64,000 nt of DNA from Micromonospora rubida (GTDB lineage Bacteria > Actinomycetota > Actinomycetes > Mycobacteriales > Micromonosporaceae), in the NCBI RefSeq assembly GCF_009908295.1, contig NZ_JAAALO010000003.1, positions 982,699 to 1,046,698 on the forward strand, written 5' to 3'. Positions 20,473-28,514 of this stretch are shown piece after piece. Each line of letters starts with the position of its first letter. The first letter of the stretch is position 1. The notes below the pieces were generated by a model, which worked only from the letters and a program-made list of their open reading frames with translations, was not told the DNA's origin and ran no database searches. A program made the position numbers and the translations under genes.

Positions 20473-21291
20473 ATGACCAGCTCGGCGCCGACGCCGCGGG
20501 AACTTCTCAAGATCGCGATCGACGTGGCTCGGGACGCGGCGGACACCGCGTACCGGATGCGCGCCGAGGGGGTCTTCGTCGCCGCGACCAAGTCCACCGT
20601 CACCGACGTGGTCACCGCCGCCGACCGGGCGGTCGAGCGGCAGGTCCTCGACGCGTTGGCCACGCTCCGCCCCGACGACTCGGTGCTCGGCGAGGAGTAC
20701 GGCGGAAACGCGGCCGGCGGGGCGGACAGCGGGGTGCGATGGATCGTCGACCCGATCGACGGCACCGTCAACTACCTGTACGGACTGCCGTACTGCGCGG
20801 TCTCGCTGGCAGCCGAGGTCGACGGCGAGGTGGTCGCCGGGGTGGTGCGCAACCTCTTCACCGGCGAGGAGTGGACGGCCACCGTCGGTGGCGGCTCCTG
20901 GCGTGCGGGGGAGCGGCTGCGCTGCTCGACCGAGACCGACCTCGGCCAGGCGCTGGTCGCCACCGGGTTCGGCTACGACCCGGGGCGGCGGGCGCACCAG
21001 GGCCGGGTGCTCGCCGAGCTGATCCCGCACGTGCGGGACATCCGCCGGCAGGGCGCCGCCGCGTTGGACCTCTGCCTGGCCGCCGAGGGCCGGGTGGACG
21101 CGTACTACGAGAAGGGGCTGGCCGCCTGGGACCAGGCGGCCGGGGCGCTGGTCGCCGCCGAGGCCGGGCTCCGGGTCGGCGGGCTGGTCGGCCGGCCGGC
21201 CGGGCCCGACCTGGTGATCGCCGCACCGCCGGCGCTGTTCGCGCCGCTGCACGACCGGCTGGCCGACCTCGACGCCTCGGGCGGGCCCTGA
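20473..21291 (+). CDS. suhB: Inositol monophosphatase family protein
   Basis: 272 residues, normal length. Metal and substrate motifs: LGEEYGG, IVDPIDGTVNYLYGLP and WDQAAGALVAAEAG, the three signatures of lithium-sensitive phosphatases. It likely hydrolyses inositol 1-phosphate or a related sugar phosphate. The start ATG 20473 has AAGGAG 6 nt upstream. An in-frame extension back to 20179 would add 98 residues but lacks family similarity. Its position next to sigA and cei is conserved in actinobacteria. Confidence 0.92.
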   Translation: MTSSAPTPRELLKIAIDVARDAADTAYRMRAEGVFVAATKSTVTDVVTAADRAVERQVLDALATLRPDDSVLGEEYGGNAAGGADSGVRWIVDPIDGTVNYLYGLPYCAVSLAAEVDGEVVAGVVRNLFTGEEWTATVGGGSWRAGERLRCSTETDLGQALVATGFGYDPGRRAHQGRVLAELIPHVRDIRRQGAAALDLCLAAEGRVDAYYEKGLAAWDQAAGALVAAEAGLRVGGLVGRPAGPDLVIAAPPALFAPLHDRLADLDASGGP

Positions 21292-21317
21292 CCGCCGGTC
21301 CGCTCCCGGCATCCGGA

Positions 21318-21337
21318 CGGGCCATCCGGATGGCCCG
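21318..21337. terminator. 20-bp perfect palindrome after suhB
   Basis: CGGGCCATCCGGATGGCCCG is self-complementary over 20 bp and lies 26 bp after the suhB stop, in the gap with convergent cei. A second pair, GACCCCGG (21390-21397) and CCGGGGTC (21419-21426), follows nearer cei. Both are probably terminators without T-tracts. Confidence 0.5.
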
Positions 21338-21452
21338 CCGGTCCTGTCGGGTGGCCGGGACGGACCGGCGGGCAGGCCTCAAACGAACAGACCCCGGACG
21401 GACCGAGGGGCGGGCCGGCCGGGGTCACCAGGTCAGAGCCCTGGCCGCCGGG

Positions 21453-21983
21453 TCACTTGTCGATGGGCATCGGGCACGAGCCGGGCGGCGCGACCGGGGC
21501 ACCCAGGTCGCCGAGGGCCTGGTTCACCTCGGTGGTGGTGGCGAGCTGCTGGAAGCCGTTGCCCAGCACCACGTCGACGGTGTCGTCCTTGCGTTTGGCG
21601 TCGTACCCGTCCTTGGCGTTGTTGAGGAAGTACGCGCGCAGCAGGTGCGCGGAGCCGACGCCCTTCGGGCCGTACCGCAACACCGCGACGTCGTCGATCT
21701 GCTTCTTCTCGTTGGCGGTCTTCTTGACCTGGAACTGCCGGTTGCTGAACTCGTCGGCGACCTGGGAGGCGAGGCCGGGCCGGTCCGTGCTGTTGAGCAC
21801 GTTGATCTTCACGTCCTTGCGCTCGCGCATCTTGACGTCCGCCAGCGGTGCGTCCTCGGGGCAGCCACCGGCCAGCCCGGCCTGGCCCTGGGTGTCGCGA
21901 ACCAGGGCGACGACCACGAAGACCAGGGCGACGACCGCCAGCAGACCGACGACAACGAGTGCTCGCACTCGCGCAAAACTCAT
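21453..21983 (-). CDS. cei: LytR C-terminal-domain membrane protein (Cei-like envelope integrity protein)
   Basis: 176 residues. One N-terminal membrane anchor (about 7-28) precedes an extracytoplasmic LytR_C domain (about 58-165), with the typical KINVLNSTDRPGLASQVADE opening. Two Cys near the ends of the outer part (GGCPED and GSCPMP) could pair. Mycobacterial Cei is needed for cell-envelope integrity. The ATG at 21983 has GGGGAG upstream. It sits between suhB and DUF4193 as in mycobacteria, which supports the name. Confidence 0.85.
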   Translation of the reverse strand: MSFARVRALVVVGLLAVVALVFVVVALVRDTQGQAGLAGGCPEDAPLADVKMRERKDVKINVLNSTDRPGLASQVADEFSNRQFQVKKTANEKKQIDDVAVLRYGPKGVGSAHLLRAYFLNNAKDGYDAKRKDDTVDVVLGNGFQQLATTTEVNQALGDLGAPVAPPGSCPMPIDK

Positions 21984-22402
21984 CTGGGCGCTCCCCGGAC
22001 GATGGGTGGGTGGCGGCGGCCGTCGGCGGTCAGGCCGTCCCGCCGGCCGTCGAGTACGCCGCTGAGGTTAACGGTTGTCCGGCCGTCGCGTGGAAACAGT
22101 CCGACATGCCGGCGCGCCAACCGGGAAGCGGGTACTACTACCCCTATCTTCGTGTCGCCTGAGTCACATTGGGACCAACTTCGACGGCTGGGGCGTACAT
22201 CTGAGCCACGAGGGCGGTATACATGCCTCGCCAGAGGGGGGTAAGGTACCGCGCCCGCTGGGGTGCTTCTCTGGCGGCCCTGACCTGACCGGCCGTCGGG
22301 TCGGGTGACCGACACAAAATGGTGGCCGGCCAGTGGAACCGAAACAGCGTCGCCCGGCGTTACACCCGGAAGCGACCATATCGATATTGGAGAGTGAAAC
22401 CG
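21984..22402. other. Divergent promoter region between cei and DUF4193
   Basis: 419 bp without a credible gene. It contains the palindrome ATATCGATAT at 22377-22386, immediately upstream of the DUF4193 binding site, which could be an operator. Confidence 0.4.
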
Positions 22403-22699
22403 ATGGCCACCGACTACGACGCCCCGCGTCGCGACGAGGTCGACCTCGGCGAGGACAGCCTGGAAGAGCTCAAGGCCCGACGCGTCGATTCACAGTCGGG
22501 CGCCGTGGACGTCGACGAGGCCGAGGTCGCCGAGAGCTTCGAGCTGCCCGGCGCTGACCTGGCCGACGAGGAACTCACGGTCAAGGTGCTACCGATGCAG
22601 CAGGACGAGTTCCGATGTGCCCGCTGCTTCCTCGTCCACCACCGTAGCCAGTTGGCGGTCGAGCGCAATGGCGAGCTGATCTGCCGAGAGTGCGTCTGA
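22403..22699 (+). CDS. DUF4193 zinc-ribbon-like protein
   Basis: 98 residues from ATG 22403, with GGAGAG upstream. The N-terminal 70 residues are acidic (DEVDLGEDSLEELKARR). The C-terminus carries FRCARCFLVHHRSQL and LICRECV, two CxxC pairs that should bind one zinc ion. The family is universal in actinobacteria and of unknown function; it resembles small RNA-polymerase- or ribosome-associated proteins only in size and zinc site. The neighbour cei is divergent, an arrangement shared with mycobacteria. Confidence 0.9.
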   Translation: MATDYDAPRRDEVDLGEDSLEELKARRVDSQSGAVDVDEAEVAESFELPGADLADEELTVKVLPMQQDEFRCARCFLVHHRSQLAVERNGELICRECV

Positions 22700-22717
22700 C
22701 CCTGACTCGGGACACCG

Positions 22718-22745
22718 GCGGCGGCCTCCCAGACGAGGCCGCCGC
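22718..22745 (+). terminator. Intrinsic terminator of the DUF4193 gene
   Basis: GCGGCGGCCTC (22718-22728) and GAGGCCGCCGC (22735-22745) form an 11-bp perfect stem with a 6-nt loop, followed by TTT, 18 bp after the stop. Confidence 0.8.
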
Positions 22746-22890
22746 TTTGGGAGCTGGCACTTCCCGCCAGCCTGCCGGCGCCGACCCCGCCGGAGCCTCA
22801 CCGACCCGTGGCGCCGCCGTGCGCCGGTGGCGGGAAGCTGCTTGACTCGTCACAGCAGCTTCCACCCACACCCATCGGGGAGGTCGGCGC

Positions 22891-23856
22891 ATGGGCGAGC
22901 GCAGCGACGACGGCACGGGCGGATGCCCGGTCACCGGCGGTCCGACCATGCCCGGTCCGACCATGCCCGACGCCGCTGAACGCGCCGGGGCCGAGCACGA
23001 CGCGGTCAGGTCCGGCGGAACGGCGCCGGGTGCCGACCGGCGCGACGGGGCCGGGAGCGGCGTGCCGGACGACGGCCGGACCGAGCTCGGCGCCACCGTG
23101 ATCGCGCTGACCGCCGACGACATCGAGCCGGCCCGGCGGCGGCAGTTGTTGACCCGGCTCGTCGGTCAGGTGCGCGTCCGAGGGCTCGCCGACCTGTTCA
23201 AGCCGAGGGCCGCCGTGCGATGGATGACCGACGCCGTCGCCGAGGTCGCCCCGCACGTACCCGTCCGTGACCTGGCCACCCTGCGCCGGCACTTCCCGGG
23301 CCTGGACGACGAGGCGCTGGCCGACCGGCTGATCCGCAACGCCGCCCGGACGACCGCCGGGATCGGCGCGGCCGGCGGTGGGGTCGCGGCCGTGGAGTGG
23401 ACGGTCGCCCCCACTCTCCTCTCCGCGCCGGTGCTGCTGGCCGCCGAGACGGTCGCGGTCGTGGCCGTCGAGCTGAAGATGATCGGCGAGCTGCACGAGG
23501 TGTACGGCGCCCCGCTGCCCACCGGCGGCAGCCAGCGGACGGTGGCCGTGGTCCAGTCCTGGGCCGGCCAGCGCGGGATCAACCCGATGGTGCCCGGGGT
23601 GGGCGTCGGCGCGGTGCTCGGCACGGCGGCTCGCAAGGAACTGCGGGACACCCTGCTCAAGCGCTTCGGTCGAAACCTGACCACCCTCGGCCCGTTCCTG
23701 ACCGGGGCGGCGGTGGCCAGCTACCTCAACCGGCGGGCCACCCGGTCCCTCGCCGACCAGCTCCGTGCCGACCTGCGCCGGCAGCGCCGGACGCTGCCCG
23801 GCGGCGGTAACCCGCCTGCGCTGCCCGGCGGCGGTAACCCGCCTGCACTGCCCTGA
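22891..23856 (+). CDS. EcsC-like helical protein with a repetitive tail
   Basis: 321 residues from ATG 22891, with GGGGAGG 7 nt upstream. Residues 1-65 are a disordered Gly/Asp/Thr-rich lead. The core (about 70-300) is helical with hydrophobic stretches (AAVEWTVAPTLLSAPVLLAA, ETVAVVAVELKMIGELHEVYG) that resemble EcsC-family proteins; this link is tentative. The C-terminus holds two copies of LPGGGNPPA encoded by a 27-bp tandem repeat. The function is unknown. It converges with DUF3093 with a 16-bp gap and no clear terminator. Confidence 0.65.
   Translation: MGERSDDGTGGCPVTGGPTMPGPTMPDAAERAGAEHDAVRSGGTAPGADRRDGAGSGVPDDGRTELGATVIALTADDIEPARRRQLLTRLVGQVRVRGLADLFKPRAAVRWMTDAVAEVAPHVPVRDLATLRRHFPGLDDEALADRLIRNAARTTAGIGAAGGGVAAVEWTVAPTLLSAPVLLAAETVAVVAVELKMIGELHEVYGAPLPTGGSQRTVAVVQSWAGQRGINPMVPGVGVGAVLGTAARKELRDTLLKRFGRNLTTLGPFLTGAAVASYLNRRATRSLADQLRADLRRQRRTLPGGGNPPALPGGGNPPALP
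23794..23847 (+). repeat. Two-copy 27-bp in-frame tandem repeat
   Basis: Units 23794-23820 and 23821-23847 differ only in the last base. They encode LPGGGNPPA twice at the very end of the upstream protein, so copy number can change without breaking the frame. Confidence 0.9.
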
Positions 23857-23872
23857 GTCGGCCCCGGCGGGG

Positions 23873-24367
23873 TCAGGCGGCGGCGTCGCGGGCGGCGAGG
23901 AGCGCCGCGGCGAGGCGTACGGGATCGCGGGTGCTGACCACCCAGAACGGGGTGGGGTCGGCGGGGTCGTCGAGCACCACCTGCACCGCCCCGGCGATCC
24001 ACGGGCGCTGGACCACGAAGGCGAGCGGGTCGCCCCCGACGCCGAGAACCTCGCGGCGGCCCGCGGCGTCCAGGGGGACGGCGTCGGCCACGAACCGCAC
24101 CGGCAGCCGGGCGTCGTCGACCCGCAGCTCCCCGTCGGCCACCGCGACCCGGATTCGCCCCAGCCACCACAGGGCGGCCGCCACAGCCGGCAGCAGCACC
24201 ACGAACGGCAGCCAGCCGCGCACCCCGTCCGCGCCCATCCACAGCTCCACGGCGAGGAAGCCGCCGAGCGCCAGGCCGGCCGGCCAGGCCCACCACGGCA
24301 GGCCGAGCCGCTCCGCGTAGGCGGTGGTCACGGCGGCGGCGGGCGGCGAGGACGGCGATCTGCTCAC
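23873..24367 (-). CDS. DUF3093 membrane protein
   Basis: 164 residues from GTG 24367. Two transmembrane helices (LPWWAWPAGLALGGFLAVEL and LPFVVLLPAVAAALWWLG, about 25-70) precede a cytoplasmic beta-rich domain (IRVADGEL-type strands, then VVQRPWIAGAVQVVLDD). This matches DUF3093, fixed next to dut in actinobacteria. The function is unknown. The frame remains open far upstream over dut, but the family start fits here. TACCCT lies 7 nt before the GTG, a probable leaderless start. Confidence 0.85.
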   Translation of the reverse strand: MSRSPSSPPAAAVTTAYAERLGLPWWAWPAGLALGGFLAVELWMGADGVRGWLPFVVLLPAVAAALWWLGRIRVAVADGELRVDDARLPVRFVADAVPLDAAGRREVLGVGGDPLAFVVQRPWIAGAVQVVLDDPADPTPFWVVSTRDPVRLAAALLAARDAAA

Positions 24368-24374
24368 TCCTGCA

Positions 24375-24380
24375 AGGGTA
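24375..24380 (-). promoter_or_regulatory. -10 element TACCCT, leaderless start of DUF3093
   Basis: TACCCT on the minus strand with a 7-nt spacer to GTG 24367. The only purine-rich stretch, GGAG, abuts the start codon too closely to serve as a binding site. Confidence 0.5.
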
Positions 24381-24451
24381 CGGCGCACGGCGGGCGGTCG
24401 ACCCGGCAGGATGGCAGGGTCACCCCGTGAACCGGACGGAAGAGGAAGACC

Positions 24452-24958
24452 GTGACCGACGACGTACCCGTGCCCGTACGGCTGCTCGACCATGGGCTGC
24501 CGCTGCCGGCGTACGCCCATCCCGGCGACGCCGGGGCCGACCTGATGGCCGCCGCGGACGTGGAGCTGCCCCCGGGCGGGCGGGCCCTGGTCCCCACCGG
24601 CGTGGCGATCGCCCTCCCGGAGGGGTACGTCGGCCTGGTGCACCCCCGGTCCGGCCTGGCGGCCAGGCTCGGCGTGACGGTGCTCAACGCGCCCGGTACG
24701 GTCGACGCCGGCTACCGGGGTGAGATCCTCGTCAACCTGATCAACCATGATCGGGAGGAGCAGGCGAAGATCTCCCGTGGCGATCGGATCGCACAGCTCG
24801 TTGTCCAGCGGGTGGAGCGGGTCGATTTCCGGCCGGTGGCCGAGCTGCCGCCGTCCCGGCGGGGCGCCGGCGGGCACGGCTCGACCGGTGGACACGCCGG
24901 GCTCGTCCCGCCGTCGGCGGACCGGGCCAGCGGCCAGCGGGAAGAGGTGGCAGGGTGA
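24452..24958 (+). CDS. dut: dUTP diphosphatase
   Basis: 168 residues. All five trimeric dUTPase motifs are visible: [55 protein letters not shown] and, in the tail, [11 protein letters not shown], the flexible arm that closes the active site. It converts dUTP to dUMP, limiting uracil in DNA. The tail is about 15 residues longer than usual. The start is GTG 24452 with GAGGAAG upstream. Likely co-transcribed with DUF3710 (25-bp gap). Confidence 0.96.
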   Translation: MTDDVPVPVRLLDHGLPLPAYAHPGDAGADLMAAADVELPPGGRALVPTGVAIALPEGYVGLVHPRSGLAARLGVTVLNAPGTVDAGYRGEILVNLINHDREEQAKISRGDRIAQLVVQRVERVDFRPVAELPPSRRGAGGHGSTGGHAGLVPPSADRASGQREEVAG

Positions 24959-24983
24959 GCGCGAACAGCGGAGGGTGGGCGCA

Positions 24984-25658
24984 GTGATCTTCTCCCGAAA
25001 GCGGGCCGGTGGCGGTCGGCAGGACCGCGACGAGCGGGCCCCCGAGGTCCTGGACGGGCACGACGTCGAGACGTCGGAGCCGGAGCGCGGCCCGTACGAC
25101 GTCGCCGACGCCCCGGACGGGGTGCAGCGGCTCGACCTGGGCAGCCTCCAGATCCCGGCGGTGGCCGACGTCGAGGTGCGCGTGCAGGCCGACCCGGAGG
25201 GCGTGATCCAGCAGGTCGTCCTCGTGCACGGCGAGAGCGCGTTGCAGCTCGGCGTCTTCGCCGCGCCCCGCTCCGACGGCATCTGGGACGAGGTGCGCGA
25301 GGAGATCCGCCAGTCCCTGTTCAACGACGGCGCCGCCGCCCAGGAGGTACAGGGCGAGTACGGCCCCGAGCTGCGCGCCCGGGTGCGCACCCCGGACGGC
25401 CTGACCGACCTGCGGTTCGTCGGCGTCGACGGCCCCCGTTGGATGGTCCGCGGCGTCTTCCAGGGCGCCGCCGCCGGCGACCCGGCTGCCGCCGGCCCGC
25501 TGGCCGAGTGCCTGGACGGGCTGGTCGTCGACCGCGGCCAGGAGGCCAAGCCGGTGCGCGAGCCGCTGCCGCTGAGGCTGCCCCGCGAGGTCGCCGAGCA
25601 GGCCGGCGAGCAGGCCGCCGAGGGCGCCCCCGGAGCCCCGGGCCCGATCGAGGCCTGA
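24984..25658 (+). CDS. DUF3710 protein
   Basis: 224 residues from GTG 24984, with GGAGGG 8 nt upstream. After a charged N-terminus, the core follows the DUF3710 pattern: LDLGSLQIPAV, then VVLVHGESALQLGVFAAPRS, IWDEVREEIRQSL and GPRWMVRGVFQGAAA. The tail is Glu/Ala/Pro-rich. The function is unknown. It follows dut in actinobacteria and is probably in the same operon. Confidence 0.88.
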   Translation: MIFSRKRAGGGRQDRDERAPEVLDGHDVETSEPERGPYDVADAPDGVQRLDLGSLQIPAVADVEVRVQADPEGVIQQVVLVHGESALQLGVFAAPRSDGIWDEVREEIRQSLFNDGAAAQEVQGEYGPELRARVRTPDGLTDLRFVGVDGPRWMVRGVFQGAAAGDPAAAGPLAECLDGLVVDRGQEAKPVREPLPLRLPREVAEQAGEQAAEGAPGAPGPIEA

Positions 25659-25838
25659 CCTGGCGTCCGCCCGTGCCCGGGCCGGCCCGTCGGCGCTTTG
25701 CCGGCGGTCCGTCCCGGGCGGCCGGGTGGCCTTCCCCGCCCGCCGCTCGGCGTACGCTGGCGGGACGGCCCGGCAGGCGCGGGGCCGCCCCGGCCGTCGG
25801 CGCGGCCGGCCAGCGCAGGAGAGGGTGACGCTGAGGCC

Positions 25839-26222
25839 ATGACGACCGACGAGGGCAGCAGGGTCTCGCTGCGGCGGCTCCTGCACCGGCTCACCGCGAG
25901 CGAGGCCGAGATCGAGGCGCAGGAGCTGCGCCGGGAGAGCGCGCAGTCCGGCGGCACGCCGGCCCGGCAGTGCATGCGCGGCCAGGTGGTCTCGGTCACC
26001 GGAAGGTTGCGTACCGTGGTCTACACTCCTCGGACCAACCTGCCCACGCTGGAGGCCGACCTGTACGACGGCAGCGACGTGGTGACCCTGGTCTGGCTCG
26101 GCAGGCGGCACATCGCCGGCATCGAGCCGGGGCGTCACCTGACCGCCCGGGGACGGGTGGCGGTGCGGGACGACCGCAAGGTCATCTACAACCCGTGCTA
26201 CGAGCTGGAGTCGCCGAAGTGA
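25839..26222 (+). CDS. OB-fold nucleic-acid-binding protein
   Basis: 127 residues from ATG 25839; AGGAGAGG lies 11 nt or more upstream, a long spacing. The C-terminal 80 residues form an OB fold (RGQVVSVTGRLRTVVYTP, then VTLVWLGRRHIAGIEPGRHL). It resembles the RecG wedge-type OB domain found alone in actinobacteria. It likely binds RNA or DNA; the partner is unknown. It overlaps or nearly touches the DUF3159 gene, so both probably share a transcript. Confidence 0.85.
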   Translation: MTTDEGSRVSLRRLLHRLTASEAEIEAQELRRESAQSGGTPARQCMRGQVVSVTGRLRTVVYTPRTNLPTLEADLYDGSDVVTLVWLGRRHIAGIEPGRHLTARGRVAVRDDRKVIYNPCYELESPK

Positions 26223-26257
26223 CGGCGCGAACGCCGGGAACGGGAGATAGAGACGCG

Positions 26258-26944
26258 ATGACCACCGGACAGCACCGGACGACCGAACCGGGGACCGGCC
26301 CGGAGGACTCCGAGCGGCTGCCGAGCCTCGCCGAGCAGATGGCCGACCAGCTCGGCGGCTGGCGCGGGCTGGTCGAGTCCAGCATCCCGGTGGTCGTCTT
26401 CGTGATCGCCAACATCCTCGGCGAGCTGCGACCCGCGGTGATCGCCTCGGTGGCCGTGGGCCTGCTCATCGCCGGGCTGCGGCTGGCCCAGCGCCGGCCG
26501 GTGCGGCACGCGGTCAACGGCCTGGTCGGCATCGGCTTCGGCGCGGCGATCGCCTGGCGCACCGGCGACGAACGCGACTTCTACCTCCCGGGCATCCTCT
26601 ACGGCATCGGGTACGGGCTGGCCCTGCTCGTGTCGGCGGCGATCCGGCAGCCCCTGGTGGGCTGGATCTGGTCGGTGCTGGTGGCCAAGGGGCGCTCGGA
26701 GTGGCGGGACGACCCGCGCCTGGTGCGCACCTTCACCCAGCTGACCGTGCTCTGGGGCGTGGTGTGGCTGGCGAAGGTCGGCGTGCAGGCCGGGCTCTAC
26801 CTCGCCCACCAGGACACCGCCCTCGGCGTCGCCCGGCTGGCCCTGGGCTACCCGCCGTACGCGCTGCTGCTGCTGATCACGGTGTGGACGGTGCGCCGGG
26901 TGACCCGCGAGACCGCCGGCCCGGAGCCGTTGCCCGGGGCCTGA
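26258..26944 (+). CDS. DUF3159 integral membrane protein
   Basis: 228 residues with about six transmembrane helices (SSIPVVVFVIANILGEL, VIASVAVGLLIAGLRLA, LVGIGFGAAIAW, ILYGIGYGLALLVSAAI, LTVLWGVVWLAKVGVQAGLY, YALLLLITVWTV). It matches DUF3159, always near the OB-fold and TrkA genes; it may be a transporter or a scaffold. I chose ATG 26258 (GGGAG upstream). GTG 26219, overlapping the previous stop, would add 13 residues. It converges with the TrkA pair. Confidence 0.85.
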   Translation: MTTGQHRTTEPGTGPEDSERLPSLAEQMADQLGGWRGLVESSIPVVVFVIANILGELRPAVIASVAVGLLIAGLRLAQRRPVRHAVNGLVGIGFGAAIAWRTGDERDFYLPGILYGIGYGLALLVSAAIRQPLVGWIWSVLVAKGRSEWRDDPRLVRTFTQLTVLWGVVWLAKVGVQAGLYLAHQDTALGVARLALGYPPYALLLLITVWTVRRVTRETAGPEPLPGA

Positions 26945-26985
26945 GCCGCCCACGCCAAGCACCTCGCCCGGCCCAGGGAGCCCGC

Positions 26986-27675
26986 TCAGCGCGCGCCGCG
27001 GGTCCGCTCGACGCTGTCCGGGCCCAGGATCACCGTGCGGACCTCGTCCTCCACCTCGGCGGTGCAGACGAAGACCAGCTCGTCGCCGGCCTCGATCGGG
27101 TCGTCCGGGCTGGGCACCAGCACCCGCTTGCCGCGCAGGATCGCCACCAGGGCGGCGTCCCGGGGGAGTGGCACCGCGTGGATCGGCTGCCCCACGTACG
27201 GGGCGGTCGGCGGCAGGGTGATCTCCACCAGGTTCGCCTCGCCCTGGCGGAACGTCATGAGCCGCACCAGATCGCCGACGGTGACCGCCTCCTCGACCAG
27301 GGCCGCCATCACCCGCGGCTTGCTCACCGAGACGTCGACGCCCCACTGCTCGGTGAACAGCCACTCGTTCTCGGCCCGGTTGACCCGGGCCACCACCCGG
27401 GGCACCGCGAACTCGGTCTTGGCCAGCAGCGACACCACCAGGTTGACCTTGTCGTCCCCGGTCGCCGCGACCACCACGTCGCAGCCGGCGATGTTGGCCT
27501 CCTCCAGGCTGGCCAGCTCGCACGCGTCGGCGAGCACCCAGTCGGCGGCGGGCACCCGGTCCGGCCGCAGCATCCGGGGCTGACGCTCGATCAGCATCAC
27601 CTGGTGGCCGTTGTCGATCAGCTCCTGGGCGATCGAGCGGCCCACGTTGCCGGCGCCGGCGATGGCGATCCGCAT
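26986..27675 (-). CDS. ceoC: Potassium-transport regulatory subunit, TrkA/RCK (CeoC-like)
   Basis: 229 residues. An N-terminal RCK/Rossmann domain (MRIAIAGAGNVGRSIAQELI, DACELASLEEA, VVAATGDDKVNLVVSLLAK) binds NAD(H) or nucleotide. A C-terminal RCK_C domain (VGQPIHAVPLPRDAALVAIL, then EAGDELVFVC) follows. Its ATG lies two bases after the stop of the partner gene; GGAG sits inside that gene. The two form a regulator of K+ uptake at the membrane. The KimA-like transporter is divergent from them. Confidence 0.9.
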   Translation of the reverse strand: MRIAIAGAGNVGRSIAQELIDNGHQVMLIERQPRMLRPDRVPAADWVLADACELASLEEANIAGCDVVVAATGDDKVNLVVSLLAKTEFAVPRVVARVNRAENEWLFTEQWGVDVSVSKPRVMAALVEEAVTVGDLVRLMTFRQGEANLVEITLPPTAPYVGQPIHAVPLPRDAALVAILRGKRVLVPSPDDPIEAGDELVFVCTAEVEDEVRTVILGPDSVERTRGAR

Positions 27676-27677
27676 CT

Positions 27678-28343
27678 TCAGTGCGCTCCTTCCGGCGGGC
27701 TCCCCGCCGCCGACGTGACCGACGCCATGATGTCGTCGGTGACCAGCATGAAGACCTGGTCGCCCTCCTGCACGACGGTGGACCCGGTGGGCAGCGTGCC
27801 GATGCCGAAGCGGGACAGGTACGCCACCCGTGCGCCGGCCGCCGCCTCGACGGCCCGCAGCGGCCGGCCGATCCAGTCCTTGTGCACCGGCACCTCGATG
27901 ATCGACACGGTGCTGGTCGGGTCCCGGAAGATCTCGACGTTGCCCTCGGGGACCAGGTGCCGCAGCATCCGGTCGGCCGTCCACCGGACGGTGGCCACGG
28001 TGGGGATGCCCAGCCGCTCGTAGACCTGCGCCCGGCGCTGGTCGTAGATCCGGGCGGCCACCCGGGAGACGCCGAAGGTCTCGCGGGCCAGCCGGGCCGA
28101 GATGATGTTCGAGTTGTCGCCGCTGGAGACCGCGGCGAAGGCGTCCGCCCGCTCGATGCCGGCCTGCCGCAGCACCTCGCCGTCGAAGCCGGCGCCGGTG
28201 ACGGTGACGCCGGCGAAGTTCGGGCTGAGCCGGCGGAACGCGTCGGCGTCCTGGTCGATGACCGCCACCGAGTGCCCCCGGGACTCCAGGCTCTGGGCCA
28301 GCGTCGAGCCGACCCGGCCGCAGCCCATGATCACGACATGCAC
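27678..28343 (-). CDS. ceoB: Potassium-transport regulatory subunit, TrkA/RCK (CeoB-like)
   Basis: 221 residues with the same two-domain plan: RCK_N (MHVVIMGCGRVGSTLAQSLE, ending IDQD for ribose contact, and VSSGDNSNIISARLARE) and RCK_C (IGRPLRAVEAAAGARVAYLS, EGDQVFMLVTDD). It is the first gene of the ceoB-ceoC pair; stop and next start are two bases apart. It regulates cation flux in response to nucleotides, possibly cyclic di-AMP (inference from RCK_C). It is divergent from the APC transporter gene, 171 bp away. Confidence 0.9.
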   Translation of the reverse strand: MHVVIMGCGRVGSTLAQSLESRGHSVAVIDQDADAFRRLSPNFAGVTVTGAGFDGEVLRQAGIERADAFAAVSSGDNSNIISARLARETFGVSRVAARIYDQRRAQVYERLGIPTVATVRWTADRMLRHLVPEGNVEIFRDPTSTVSIIEVPVHKDWIGRPLRAVEAAAGARVAYLSRFGIGTLPTGSTVVQEGDQVFMLVTDDIMASVTSAAGSPPEGAH

Positions 28344-28500
28344 GGTGTCCCTCCCAAAGCTGCGCGCACCCGCCCGGCCTCGCCGGTGACCTGTTCGACT
28401 GCGAGCCTGCCACGTCCGGGTCTCAGGCGGGGGACGACGGTACCGCGCCCTCCCACGACCCCGCGCTCCGCCACCCCCGGCGACCGCGGGGCGGTGGTCG

Positions 28501-28506
28501 TACCCT
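28501..28506 (+). promoter_or_regulatory. -10 element TACCCT, leaderless start of the APC transporter gene
   Basis: TACCCT lies 8 nt before GTG 28515, and the spacer TAGCGCTT has no ribosome binding site. Confidence 0.55.
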
Positions 28507-28514
28507 TAGCGCTT

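Noticed and set aside
23873..25999. A 708-codon minus frame that would extend DUF3093 over dut and DUF3710
   Set aside because: Only the last 164 codons match a family. The upstream part is the mirror of dut and DUF3710, and a plausible start with a -10 hexamer exists at 24367.
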